Notes under the pieces: generated by a model
Told to the model about the DNA's origin: nothing
What the model saw: only the letters and a program-made list of their open reading frames with translations
The model's database searches: none
From: Acholoe squamosa
Taxonomy: Eukaryota; Annelida; Polychaeta; Phyllodocida; Polynoidae
Assembly (NCBI GenBank): GCA_949317995.1
Contig: OX439043.1
Span: 56,995,339 to 57,059,338 of the forward strand
Direction of reading: 5' to 3'
DNA length: 64,000 bases
Shown here: positions 24,391-36,065 of the stretch, in pieces
Layout of the letters: every line of letters starts with the position of its first letter
Position numbering within the stretch: position 1 is the first letter of the stretch
Made by a program: the position numbers and the translations under genes

Positions 24391-25640
24391 CAAACCTGCC
24401 ATGAGCATGTAAAGCAGAGCTGCGAGCCCTTTAAGACAGCCGTGAACAGTACAGATCAGACTCAGACCCAATGCCACTCTAATACCAGCTCACGTTCTCT
24501 TCGAACGCACTCCAGTAGAGGGTGGCGCTGTAAACAGTACGACCCAATGCAGATGGAATTTAGGGGGCATCTGTGAAGAATCTGTACCCCCTTCCACTCC
24601 CAAGAGAGCAGGCAGTCCTGATTTTCACCCTTTTCAGATTTGGGGCAGATTCTAGGCTGTTATCAGTCAATGTATGCTCAGACCGTCTGCGGAGAATCTG
24701 TCAATATCCAACATGCTGGATATACCCAGATTCAGTCCGGACGTGTGGTCTGTGTCCGTTTTTTTGCAGCAAACAGCAGAGACGGGACTAGATTCCCGTC
24801 CAGTCTGCGTCGCGCCCGCATCCTATCTGAGTTGTTTGCAGCAGGCTTCAATATATGTATAGGAACGGATGGCGTGATGACAGGTTCATTTGGGGCATCC
24901 TATAGCGATAGCATTTATCATGTAGCATATTATACCGAGAATGACCTGGAGGTTTTTTCAGTACAGTGCACGCAGTCATTGAAACCGGTGCAAATATACA
25001 AACATGAAGAAAACCTGCATGAGGTGGACGGGACACGAAGTAGATTTTAGTATGCCAATCTGTGCAGAAAGTTTGCGTACCCTACTCTTCAGTCTAGCTG
25101 ATTACTGAGTGAAACCAAATCTGTCATCGTTTTTTTTTTTTTTGTTTTGTTTTTTTCATTTCACAGACCATCTGTGGAGAGCCTGGAAATATCGACCACG
25201 TTTTATATTGTAGATTTCCCGAGTCTCAGACTTGATGCTGAATTTCGACTGAGTCTGAGATTGATGCATCACGGAGGGACTGGATTGCACTGTAAAAAAA
25301 ATAACTGTTGAATCTACCAGGGATCCTCGTAAAACAGTGAACCACTGTAATTGTATGCCAGGGAACCAGTGTAGTTTTTACAAGAAGCCCCAGGTGGCAG
25401 TACAGTGGTACACAAATGTACAGGGAATCTCTCTGAAAATAACGACGCATCTCTTGCAACTTTGGGATGAGGATTCTGTCATTATAATCATTTTTTACCG
25501 TGTACCTTCCAGTCTGCATCTGACCCGTACTCTTTTTGCTGGCCTTGGATATAAGGTCTGCTTAGTGCAGTATACTGTGATGGTGAATTGGCTTTACCTA
25601 TAAAATTAGTCTGACATGAAAAGACATTCACAAGAACAAT
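24391..25640. other. Unassigned region with repeated CAGA/TCTG-rich phrases
   Basis: Composition differs from the flanks (more GC, many CAGACC, CAGATTC and GTCTGCGGAGA phrases). The segment at about 24679-24710 (CAGACCGTCTGCGGAGAATC) recurs in altered form near 25165 (CAGACCATCTGTGGAGAGCC). A 136-codon open frame at 24640-25050 has no recognisable domain. The region near 25291-25400 has CACTGTAAAA and GGAACCAGTGTAG phrases reminiscent of 36066-36433. It is probably an old transposon. Confidence 0.35.
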
Positions 25641-25734
25641 CAGAGACATTTTCGTGTAAGGACCTGTGATTCCGTCAGGCATGTCATGGAACATCTCTAG
25701 GTTTGCCTGAAAGGATCATATTCATTTTTCATGA

Positions 25735-26180
25735 GATATTGATTTGTGTTTTGACTCGTGCTTTCTACGAGAAAGAAACTTGTTCAAAATTCCTGAAAAA
25801 TCACATCACCGCATCCCTAGCTTTATCCTTAACAAACATGTTCATTTCTTGTAAATATCACTAGAATTCACTCATGATTCCCACCAAGAATCCACTGGTT
25901 AATAAGACCATATTCAGTTCCTCGGAATACAATGTCATAACCTTGTGTCATCAGGTCATGAGTTGTGATTGCCACGGGAAACCACTCCATTAATTCCTAA
26001 GATGTCAATTTGTGTCATGACTTGTGATTCCAACTAGAATCCACTAAATCTTCAGAACTCCGAGATGTGAACTGATGTCATGCCTTGTGATTGCTACGAG
26101 ACACTCATTTAATTCCCGGGAATAACTACTAACTTGGGATCCCTACAAAAATCAACTGGTTCATAAGAATGTGTCCTTTT
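25735..26180. repeat. Degenerate tandem repeat, about six units of 60-80 bp
   Basis: Units share the order TGTCATGMCTTGTGATT, a C/A-rich AGAATCCACT phrase, and TTAATTCCTNGGAAT. The clearest starts are near 25738, 25868, 25953, 26011 and 26074. Divergence between units is high, so the array is old. Confidence 0.5.
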
Positions 26181-26363
26181 CCACACTTAGGCTCAGGTTA
26201 CAGAAGATCCCTTTGCAGTATCACACGCCTATGCCACAACCCTGAATGACATGATATCTCATACCTGCATACAGACCACAATGCCCGTGATGTATTTAGC
26301 ATTTTGATCTTACCAAGGAGGTTATTTCAATACGGCCTAACCATCACGCCCTCTGCAGTGTTA

Positions 26364-26683
26364 GGGAGTGATCATTTTTTAACAACGGGGGGGCCGGTGG
26401 GTTTGAGGGGGGGTCAGAATTTTTTCAACCCCTTGACCGGGGGGGTCAGAATTTATTCAATACCTCTGATGGGGGGGGGGGCAAAATAATTTCACCTGTT
26501 TTCAGTGGAAAACCCCACGCGTTACTATAGACTAAAAGGGGACGTTCGCGCGCGATTTTTGTCCCTTATGGGGGAGGTCGAAAAAATTTTATCCCCTCGA
26601 GAGGGGGGGGTCCAAATCTTTTTCGCGCGTCCGCACGCAAACCCACCAGCCCCCCTCCCTGTTGTTAAAAAATTATCACTCCC
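26364..26683. mobile_element. PIF/Harbinger-like MITE, copy 3 (TTA duplication)
   Basis: GGGAGTGATCATTTTTTAAC at the left is mirrored by GTTAAAAAATTATCACTCCC at the right. The flanks are TTA at 26361-26363 and 26684-26686. The inverted region continues inward through GGTGGGTTTG / CAAACCCACC. G-runs of 7-11 bases fill the interior. Confidence 0.8.
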
Positions 26684-26799
26684 TTAGCTGAAGGTTTGCC
26701 CAGCGTGCTGTGTTATTGATTTCGTTAGTGGGCCGTGTTAGGGGAGAGAACCAGCTATCTTATAACAGAAGGCCTTAAAAGGTACTACGATCACTCACA

Positions 26800-26895
26800 G
26801 CCCTACGACTACAAAATGCCAATACTATTCCTATGGGGATTTTAGTACAACTTGAAGGGTGTAGTCATAGGCTGTTAAGAAATGGCCTCCTGATC
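26800..26895. repeat. Fragment of the CCTGGAGG-ended MITE family
   Basis: GCTGTTAAGAAATGGCCTCC at the right, preceded by TACAACTTGAAGGGTGTAGTCATAG-like sequence, matches the right half of the family seen at 1316-1566 and 4060-4160. Confidence 0.45.
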
Positions 26896-27339
26896 CACTT
26901 GTGATATACAGGTGTAGGCCCCCTGTTGCAATCCCTATGTAATACAGGTCAGTGGTGCTCAATGCTAGCAAAACCCATGTTCTAACTGAACACTAACACC
27001 ACAACCCCTGTTAGCAGCGTGCAATCTTACCAGTGCAACTGAAGGTATAGGTATTTGTAGTTGGCATTTTTAAGGTGCAGTATCATAGCTCCTTATAGAT
27101 TCCTACACTGAGCCCAACATTAATATCGCAGAGGGTTCAATGTTAGGCTAGACTATAGAAATAATCTCTAGGTGTAGCTACTTATACCAAGATGAAAGGC
27201 TTCATTGTGGTTGAGAAGAGGAGAAGACTCTATTATAGTGGAGATATTTTTCCTCAAAGGTTTGCTGGTAGAAAGCTAATTAAAACAGAAGGTCAGTTGC
27301 ACCATGTCTAATAGCTGCATGACGAGTGCAATGACAATT

Positions 27340-27411
27340 TGTGGATCAACACAGTAAAAGGTACATCCGTGAGGGGGTGCGCGGCCGTACCTTTTACCGT
27401 GTTGATCCACA
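27340..27411. repeat. 72-nt hairpin with 25-bp arms
   Basis: The arm starts TGTGGATCAACACAGTAAAA and is mirrored with a single mismatch, across a 22-nt GC-rich loop (ATCCGTGAGGGGGTGCGCGG then CC). A decayed relative of the left arm and loop (TGTGGATC, then CCCGTGAGGGG) lies at 43226-43275. Size and pairing would suit a small-RNA precursor, but a short palindromic repeat is equally possible. Confidence 0.65.
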
Positions 27412-28477
27412 TTTGAAGGAGATTAGACTGCCAATGATGCACAAATCAGCAGGTGAAGTTATAATTCTCACGTCTCCAAATAACTACAGATAGTGGCTCT
27501 TAATACAGGGTGTACATCCCTTGTTTAAAACAAGTAATTATAATGCTGACAAAAAGGTAAGGATACGGTAATGTACAGGCAAAATAAGGTCTGGTAGGAG
27601 TTAGTGAGTCCCTGCAAGAAACATGCAGCTCTAACTACCTGTTGGTGAATTTCTATAGAGGGATAGAGGCCTTGAAATCGATAAATGAAATACAAAACTG
27701 TCCACGCACACATACGAAAAGGAAGGGATATATATAGCTAAAGGAAGAATCCAAATGCTCTCAAATCACTTCCCTGTTTATATACGCCAGGAATGAGAGT
27801 CAGGAACCGCCCCTTTTCTGCTCATTTATCTGTATTGTCATTACACTTTTGTTCTTGTGAGGCTTCTAGTGAAAGACCGTGGTAGCTTTGATGTTGTGAG
27901 GAAACCCATCGAGCAAATGGATGTAAGAGCTACATTGTTCAGATGAGAAAGAGCAATTTAAAACCACAGAGACAGACACAGAAGCACGCTGTCAGAAGAA
28001 GGATTGGCGTTTTACTAAAGTACCAAGGCTGATCACTATATTTCGCCATCTCATTACCTTCTGACATCGTACAAATGTGCCGCATTTCCTTTCGGTCACA
28101 CTCATTTAAACTGCCGACAATAATTATTTTCAGTGGGCTATAGCCAAGAATTTTTTTCAGAAAAAGGAAGCTTTTCCTGTATATATATAATGAAAGAAAG
28201 TCCCAGTTGGGAGAGGGAGATAAGGGTGGCACTGAGTCAGTAAAGGGCAGCAAAATGGCAGTACAGGGGTATTCCATACGATGTGAAGGTAAAAGAGGAC
28301 AATGACATTATATACAAAGAGTAGGAAATAGACAGAGGTATAGAAGGACAGGTATTCGTAGAGTGTTCTAGGAGATGTCCCCCCTGGAAACATCCGAAAC
28401 GGAAATTTTCCCCCATCATAGCAATGATGTATGATGGGTACAGTCATAAAATGAGTGTATATCAATTTTATTGCTGG

Positions 28478-28625
28478 ATAGGGGTTCTAGCCCTGTTCCA
28501 TCCCTAACCATAACCTCATCCCAATCCCTATCTCTAACCCTATCCCTATCCCTAAGTGTAATCCTATCCCCATCCCTAACCCTCATCCTATCCCTTTCCC
28601 TTACTGTAAATCTACCCAACCTATC
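28478..28625. repeat. Degenerate CCCTAA/CCCTAT hexamer tract
   Basis: About 20 loosely spaced copies of TCCCTAT, CCCTAAC and ATCCCTA run for about 150 bp. It resembles a decayed interstitial telomere-like tract (complement of TTAGGG), but perfect runs are lacking. Confidence 0.5.
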
Positions 28626-29264
28626 CCTATGTAGAGGAAGTTTAATCATAAAAAGAGTAGTAATACAAGTCGGTATTCAGATAACCAGACAGTTATTGGT
28701 AGAGAGATAAAGAAATATAGGCCTTACATGGTGGAACACTCTCAATTTCCACCAAATTGTAACACGTTTCACTTAATGCTAGTTTTACACAATGCCTCTG
28801 ATATCAATTCAAATCACAGTGATTTCGTTGAGCAGTTGAGTGAGTTACATCAGTGACTCAATGACTCTCAGAGATTGTCACCGCTCTCCTTGTATCCGGC
28901 CTGTCTGTGATTAGAAGAGAGCCAGGGGAGGTACTGGCAGAGGACTTCCAGGGACCAGCAGAATGGTTGCAATTACTGGAGGCTCTTAAAGGGGCAGGAG
29001 AGGTGGCCATCCAGTAGCTGTTGTGACTTGGTGTGGTCGCTCAGCACAATTAAGGTGCAATTGTTGGCAATGGCAACTGTCATAATGAGTTGCACAAGAT
29101 GTCTGAGTGTCTGCTTTGGTGGACATGTCATTTTTTCTTTGATTAGACAGGTTTCCTCGTTTTTGCATGTAGGTTGGCAATGTCCAAATTTGTCAGAGAC
29201 AATCTTTGGATTTACATTTACCATTATATCAATTAACCCTTTAAAGGCCGCTGATGCAGGAGTG

Positions 29265-29442
29265 AGTAAGTGAGTAACAGGTGTTTAACGCCATTTCGAC
29301 AGCTAAGGACATATTCACGGCGAGAACTACATTACACAATTTCACAGAGGAATGTGTCAGTGCCCACGCATATGTGTACCACACACATCCTGAGGGGATA
29401 GGAAAAAGGAGAAATAGACCCTTTTAAGTGGGCTAGGTAGGC
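29265..29442. mobile_element. SINE, copy 1, with 17-bp target duplication
   Basis: The element is flanked by identical copies of CCGCTGATGCAGGAGTG (29248-29264 and 29443-29459). It begins with AGTAAGTGAGTAACAGGTG, then TTTAACGCCATTTCGACAGC, and ends TTTTAAGTGGGCTAGGTAGG. The second copy at 60001-60175 is closely similar along its length. Variable long direct repeats indicate LINE-style retroposition. The GAGTGAGT...TTTAACGCC...GGCGAG core resembles, from memory, widespread marine-invertebrate SINEs (MetaSINE type). No clear polymerase III boxes or A-tail are visible. Confidence 0.85.
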
Positions 29443-29459
29443 CCGCTGATGCAGGAGTG

Positions 29460-31288
29460 CATCATGCCCATTGGTCATTACGATGTACAAATGAAGTGCT
29501 GGTGATTCTGCTCACCATGGCCAGCACTTCATTAGTGCATCATGCCGACCCTCCGGGAGAGTATCAACCCTGTAGGATCGGTATGATGTATGAATGAAGC
29601 CCTGGCGAGTAACTCACGAAGGCTACATCGATGCATCTGGCGACTCACGGACATGGTGCATTAGCAGCAGTCTAAATACTCTTGCAATTCGCTTCTTTCA
29701 GTTGCAGTCAAGTACTGGAATGTGTCCAAGTATCCTTGCTTTCCAGTCAAATTAAAAAAAAAATACTATTGACGCTTGTGCACATTGCTAGTGGTCATAT
29801 GCTATTGCTAGTGACGTGTTCATTCTATCTAAAGGGAAAGTCCTATAACACTGTGCAACAAATTTTCACTTTCTGGGGAAAAAATGAGCTGAACCCCCTG
29901 ATTCCTGTGTAGTTTGACCTTGGGGATTCAAAAATTACATTCATTTGTTTGCTGGTAGATGTCAGTTTAGAGAAAACCTTACTATTTATCTTTGATTACA
30001 ATTTCCAAACCCATATCTAATGAATTACTCATTCTTTGACACTGTAATCTGCAGTAAATGTAGTCGATAAGCTCAAAATGTTAGTCAGTTGACACTTGTT
30101 CGGGACTGTCAGAGATTGTCCTGGCTTTCCTTTAATCCATCCTGTTCTGCCCATCTATTGTACATGATGCTGGTCTCATCCCTTACGGACCCCTTCAGTA
30201 GCCTGCTAGCAGAAAAGGTAACCACAGCATTTTTCCAAATCTGAGACATCCTGTTGAAATCTCTCTTCTCGTTTGTCACTTACCAAGCCACAATTTTTGG
30301 GAAGAATGCAAGGTCAGATGCAGAAAGTGGATCTTCAAGGACATCTTGCTTTAGTGTTTTTGCTATGTGCCCTGCAGTGTATCCACGCTCTCTAAAAAGT
30401 CTTCAGCCTCAGAAATCCTGTTATAACTGATATTAGGACGAGCCATGGCTTCCATTTACTATGTATCCTAATTTTGTTTGTGATATCAAGCTGAAATCAA
30501 CATGAAAATCTGGCTGTCTTTTTTAAGATGACTGCCATTGTACCAATGTGACTCAATGTAACCATGAAACTAGCACTTGGACATAATGTAATGTACATGA
30601 AATCAAGGCTGTTGGAAGTTGTGGAAATACATACAATAAGCTTGACCCCTAGTGGTATAATCCAAGTTGGACTCTTGCTTGTGGACTACCTAAACTGCTA
30701 CAACTGTGCATATGGTGTGTGCTGACACCCAACACAAAATATTTCATAAAACTAGTTCCAATGCACAGAATAATGCAGGCTCAGGAGCCACATTTATGTA
30801 AAATATGATTTGCAGCATTGTCAAAGCTATTGATATTATCCAGACAAAATGCCAGGCATGACATAAGAAAGAGGTTGTTCTTCAATGGACAACACTATAT
30901 ATAGGTGAACATAGTAAAATATCATTGCCAGCAGGGGATTTTCAGCATATATGGCACCATATGGATGGATACCTCAAGACCAAGAGTCAATGGGCATTTT
31001 TTAACCTCATTTTCAAAATCAGCAGCCTCAAATTAGGTTGCACATTTTCCTATTTAAATAGCTACACCGAGTTATCCTTCATGATATAATTATGTTTGGT
31101 ATTTTACGCTTATGAATTAAAGACATGGTTTGCAACAGCTAGATACCTGAACGATGCAACACCTGATGCATGTGGTATACATTGTCCTAGCAGCCTGCTG
31201 TCATCCATTGTAACTACATATTGCAAATATCAGAATCCTTTTAGTCTTCCGGTGTAATCTTTCAAATATCCATATACCACCTGAGAGT
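29460..31288. other. No gene seen
   Basis: A small inverted repeat lies at about 29491-29533 (ATGAAGTGCTGG / CCAGCACTTCAT), inside direct copies of TGCATCATGCC. The remaining 1.7 kb shows nothing recognisable. Confidence 0.4.
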
Positions 31289-31455
31289 GATGAGCACGGT
31301 TCCATGGCGCATGGCCCTTAAGACAAAAGGCCTATAGTCAAATAGCCTGTGGTCATTTGGCCGAAATCCATGTGGCCTAAACGACATGTGGCCGAAAAGT
31401 CACATAGCCCAAAAGACATATGGCCTAAACGACAAATGGCCGAAATTCTAATAAA

Positions 31456-32833
31456 CCAGACCATACCACACCGTACCACACCGTACCACACCATGCCGAA
31501 ATATACCACACCATACCACACCATACCACACCTATACCACACACAATACCACACCATACCACACCTGTACCACACACCATACCACACCTATACCACACCC
31601 CATACCACACCATACCACACCTACACCATACCCCATACCACACCATACCACACTAATACCACACCATACCACACGAATACCACACCATACCACACCATAC
31701 CACACTAATACCACACGATACCACACGAATACCACACCATACCACACAAATACCACACCATACCACACCAATACCACACCATACCACACCTATAGCACAC
31801 CAATACCACACCATACCACACCAATACCACACCATACCATACCATACCACACAACATACCACACCAATACCACACCATACCACATACCACACCATACCAC
31901 ATACCACACCTATACCACACACCATACCACACCATACCACACCAATACCACACCAATACCACACCATACCACACCAATACCACACCAAACCACACCAATA
32001 CCACACCAATACCACACCATACCACACCATACCACACACCATACCACACACCATACCACACCATACCTCACGAATACCACACCATACCACACCAATACCA
32101 CACCATACCACACCTATACCACACCATACCACACCAATACCACACCATACCACACAAATACCACACCATACCACACCTATACCACACACCATACCACACC
32201 AATACCACACCAATACCACACCATACCACACCATACCACACCTATACCACACACCATACCACACCAATACCACACCATACCACACCAATACCACACCAAT
32301 ACCACACCAATACCACACCAATACCACACCATACCACACCAATACCACACCATACAGCACCAATACCACACCAATACCACACCAATACCACACCAATACC
32401 ACACCATACCACACAAATACCACACCATACCACACCATACCACACCAATACCACACCAATACCACACCAATACCACACAATACCACACCAATACCACACC
32501 AATACCACACCAATACCACACCATACCACACAAATACCACACCATACCACACCATACCACACCAATACCACACCAATACCACACCATACCACACCAATAC
32601 CACACCATACCACACACCATACCACACCATACCTCATGAATACCACACCATACCACACCAATACCACACCAATACCACACCATACCACACAATACCACAC
32701 CATACCACACCATACCACACACCATACCACACCATACCTCACGAATACCACACCATACCACACCAATACCACACCAATACCACACCATACCACACAATAC
32801 CACACCATACCACACCATACCACACAATACATA
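31456..32833. repeat. Satellite array of AATACCACACC / ATACCACACC units
   Basis: The plus strand is an uninterrupted run of ACCACACCAT and ACCACACCAAT units (10-11 bp) in irregular alternation. Occasional variants such as CATACCTCACGAATACC recur near 32065, 32630 and 32735. The long open frames across it are artefacts of stop-free repetition. Confidence 0.9.
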
Positions 32834-32863
32834 GACAAATGTTCACGAGGGGGAGAATTTTTT

Positions 32864-34570
32864 AGGGTTGTATGGGGTTGTATGGTGTGGTATGGGGTCG
32901 TATGGTGTGGTATGGGGTCGTATGGTGTGGTATGGGGTCGTATGGTGTGGTATGGGTTCGTATGGTGTCGTATGGGGTCATATGGTGTCGTATGGGGGTT
33001 GTATGGTGTGATATGGGGTCGTATGGTGTGGTATGGGGTCGTATGGTGTGGTATGGGGTCGTATGGTGTGGTATGGGGGTCGTATGGTGTGGTATGGGGT
33101 CGTATGGTGTGGTATGGGGGTCGTATGGTGTGGTATGGGGTCGTATGGTGTGGTATGGGGTCGTATGGTGTGGTATGGGGGTCGTATGGTGTGGTATGGG
33201 GTCGTATGGTGTGGTATGGGGGTCGTATGGTGTGGTATGGGGTCGTATGGGGTCGTATGGTGTGGTATGGGGGTTGTATGGTGTGGTATGGGGTCGTATG
33301 GTGTGGTATGGTGTGGTATGGGGGTTGTATGGTGTGGTATGGGGTTGTATGGTGTGGTATGGGGGTTGTATGGTGTGGTATGGGGTCGTATGGTGTGGTA
33401 TGGGGTTGTATGGTGTGGTATGGGGTCGTATGGTGTGGTATGGGGTTGTATGGTGTGGTATGGGGGTTGTATGGTGTGATATGAGGTCGTATGGTGTGGT
33501 ATGGGGTCGTCTGGTGTGGTATGGGGGTCGTATGGTGTGGTATGGGGGTCGTATGGTGTGGTATGGGGTCGTATGGTGTGGTATGGGGTGGTATGGGGTC
33601 GTATGGTGTGGTATGGGGGTTGTATGGTGTGGTATGGGGTCGTATGGTGTGGTATGGTGTGGTATGGTGTGGTATGGGGGTTGTATGGTGTGGTATGGGG
33701 TTGTATGGTGTGGTATGGGGGTTGTATGGTGTGGTATGGGGTCGTATGGTGTGGTATGGGGTCGTATGGTGTGGTATGGGGTCGTATGGTGTGGTATGGG
33801 GTTGTATGGTGTGGTATGGGGGTTGTATGGTGTGATATGAGGTCGTATGGTGTGGTATGGGGTCGTATGGTGTGGTATGGGGGTCGTATGGTGTGGTATG
33901 GGGGTCGTATGGTGTGGTATGGGGTCGTATGGTGTGGTATGGGGTCGTATGGTGTGGTATGGGGTCGTATGGTGTGGTATGGGGTCGTATGGTGTGGTAT
34001 GGGGTTGTATGGTGTGGTATGGGGGTTGTATGGTGTGATATGAGGTCATATGGTGTGGTATGGGGTCGTCTGGTGTGGTATGGGGGTCGTATGGTGTGGT
34101 ATGGGGGTCGTATGGTGTGGTATGGGGTCGTATGGTGTGGTATGGGGTTGTATGGGGTCGTATGGTGTGGTATGGGGGTTGTATGGTGTGGTATGGGGTC
34201 GTATGGTGTGGTATGGTGTGGTATGGGGGTTGTATGGTGTGGTATGGGGTTGTATGGTGTGGTATGGGGGTTGTATGGTGTGGTATGGGGTCGTATGGTG
34301 TGGTATGGGGTCGTATGGTGTGGTATGGGGTCGTATGGTGTGGTATGGGGTTGTATGGTGTGGTATGGGGGTTGTATGGTGTGATATGAGGTCGTATGGT
34401 GTGGTATGGGGTCGTATGGTGTGGTATGGGGGTCGTATGGTGTGGTATGGGGGTCGTATGGTGTGGTATGGGGTCGTATGGTGTGGTATGGGAGTCATAT
34501 GGTGTAGTATGGGGGTCGTATGGTGTGGTATGGTATTGTATGGGGGTTGTATGGTGAGGTATGGGGGTCT
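32864..34570. repeat. Satellite array of about 20-bp GTATGGTGTGGTATGGGGTC units
   Basis: The plus strand carries about 80 copies of a 20-21 bp unit with GTC/GTT and GGGG/GGGGG variation. A marker variant (GTGATATGAGGTC) recurs with its core at about 33481, 33837, 34040 and 34386. The spacings of 356, 203 and 346 bases point to a higher-order unit near 350 bp. The unit contains ATGGTGTGGTATG, the complement of the left array's motif, so the two arrays face each other. Confidence 0.9.
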
Positions 34571-34724
34571 TATGGTACAGATACAAGACAAAAAAGAAAT
34601 TTCGGCCATCTGTCTTTTCGGCCATATGTCTTTTCGGCCACTTTTTTTTCGGCCATATGACGTGGGGCTATAAGACTTAAGGCCATTTGTCTTATAGGCC
34701 ATGTGCCTGGAAGCCGATGAGCAC

Positions 34725-36065
34725 ACCTGATTTCAGAATTGAACCCGTGGGAGGATGAATGTGCATACTGTGGGAGAGGAACATCAAAGAGACTTGACTA
34801 ATCCCTGACCCATCTTGTCTAAAGCACATTCCAGACTGATTAACCACTATGGGCAAACAACAGGGTTATCTAATGGTGAATTACAGGCCAGGTAGACCCT
34901 TCAGAGTGAAGTAGGTGTGTCGTATGGTATGAAGTGGTCTATAAAGTATGGGGTGACAAACAATTATGGTGATATTGATGCTGCACAACACATGTACCAT
35001 GTTGGCCTCTATAAGAGCCGGGTATGTGGATAGGCGCTGGTCTTGAATTAGTGCCAAGGATATAGGAGTATTGAAATTTGAATATCCAATATACTAAATA
35101 CTGAATAATCTAAGTTGTGAATAACCGCCGGTCTTAAAAAAGGCCCAGGGGTAAACCCTACTTGAAATTAATGAGATCCCAGGCGCTTATACAGGCCAAT
35201 TTGGTATTCGTTTATAGCTGGTCTTATTTTGGTTTGCTCAAACACAAGGCCACATGTGAAATATTTTTCAGAAACTAATGAACCTATCAATACCAGTATA
35301 AAAATTTGAAAATCATGTCGGGGGAATCAAATATAGGATGGTTATGTATATGGTGGGAATACTCCCATGTAGTCCCATATCCGCCAGGGGAACTTTACAT
35401 AATTATAGTGCTTGCCTATTAGTTGTGGACTTCAGAGGTAATCCTAGTGAGAAAGGCTTATCATTTTTATGTTGCAAGGGCCATATTCAAGAATAGGATC
35501 GATGTTCTAAGCATATATATCTTTGATAAGCTATTACACCTTCCTGTATCTATAAAGGAAAAAAAGCTATTATGTAGGACTACGTCCATGTTCTACATCA
35601 GCAGCTACAGCCACAGCTCGTGAACTATAAAAAGCATTCAAGGAGGCAGGCAATAGCCTTTTACTAAAGATCCTAGGAGACAATCACTGCATTTGTTGTT
35701 TTATCACAGTTTGATGTGTACAAGCGGGAGAAAGCGAGAAAGAGAAAGAGTGGGGAGGGCGATAGTATCTAGATACACTTACTACCGAATTATATCGCTC
35801 GTGTGTAGGTTGAACAGGAGTGTAAGACACACAATCAGTTCAGGGCTTGATTTTGAACATTTTGATACTAATTTAATGTAAATTTACACCTACTACAAAG
35901 GATACATTGAGTCCAGGAGGGTCTAGCAAACAAGGAAACGAGAATCAAAAAATAAAACGTGCACGTTTGTGTATTGCCAAAGGATTTTCATCAAACACGT
36001 TTAGATGAAACATGCACGTTTTTTACAACGCATTCTGCTGTTGAGTTTTTGTCCATACTATATTG
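34725..36065. other. No gene seen; one MITE fragment
   Basis: 34995-35240 contains scattered TAGGCGCTGGTCTTGAATTA, AACCGCCGGTCTTA and CAGGCGCTTATAC phrases matching the MITE family whose intact copy is at 40435-40626. No coding sequence is recognised. Confidence 0.45.

Larger units (their letters stand above)
31298..34715. mobile_element. 3.4-kb foldback-type element with 9-bp target duplication
   Basis: GATGAGCAC occurs immediately outside both ends (31289-31297 and 34716-34724). The outer about 150 bp of the two arms are inverted copies: the left begins GGTTCCATGGCGCATGGCCC and the complement of the right begins GGCTTCCAGGCACATGGCCT. Both continue as tandem degenerate about 16-bp units of the type GACATATGGCCGAAAA. 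Inward of these the left arm becomes a CA-rich satellite and the right arm its GT-rich mirror image. This is the architecture of foldback elements such as Drosophila FB and sea-urchin TU. The 9-bp duplication is like FB and MULE-type elements. No transposase is encoded. Confidence 0.8.

Noticed and set aside
24640..25050. 136-residue open frame as a gene
   Set aside because: No recognisable domain, no conserved composition, and it lies in a repeat-like region.
28478..28625. True chromosome-end telomere
   Set aside because: Repeats are imperfect, only about 150 bp long and internal.
31653..32630. 325-residue minus-strand open frame
   Set aside because: Same reason: a translation of the ACCACACCAT satellite.
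32862..34625. 587-residue and other very long open frames on both strands of the satellites
   Set aside because: They are His/Thr/Tyr/Pro or Val/Trp/Gly/Tyr repeats produced by stop-free 10- and 20-bp units, open in several frames at once. No start context, domain or codon bias supports a gene.
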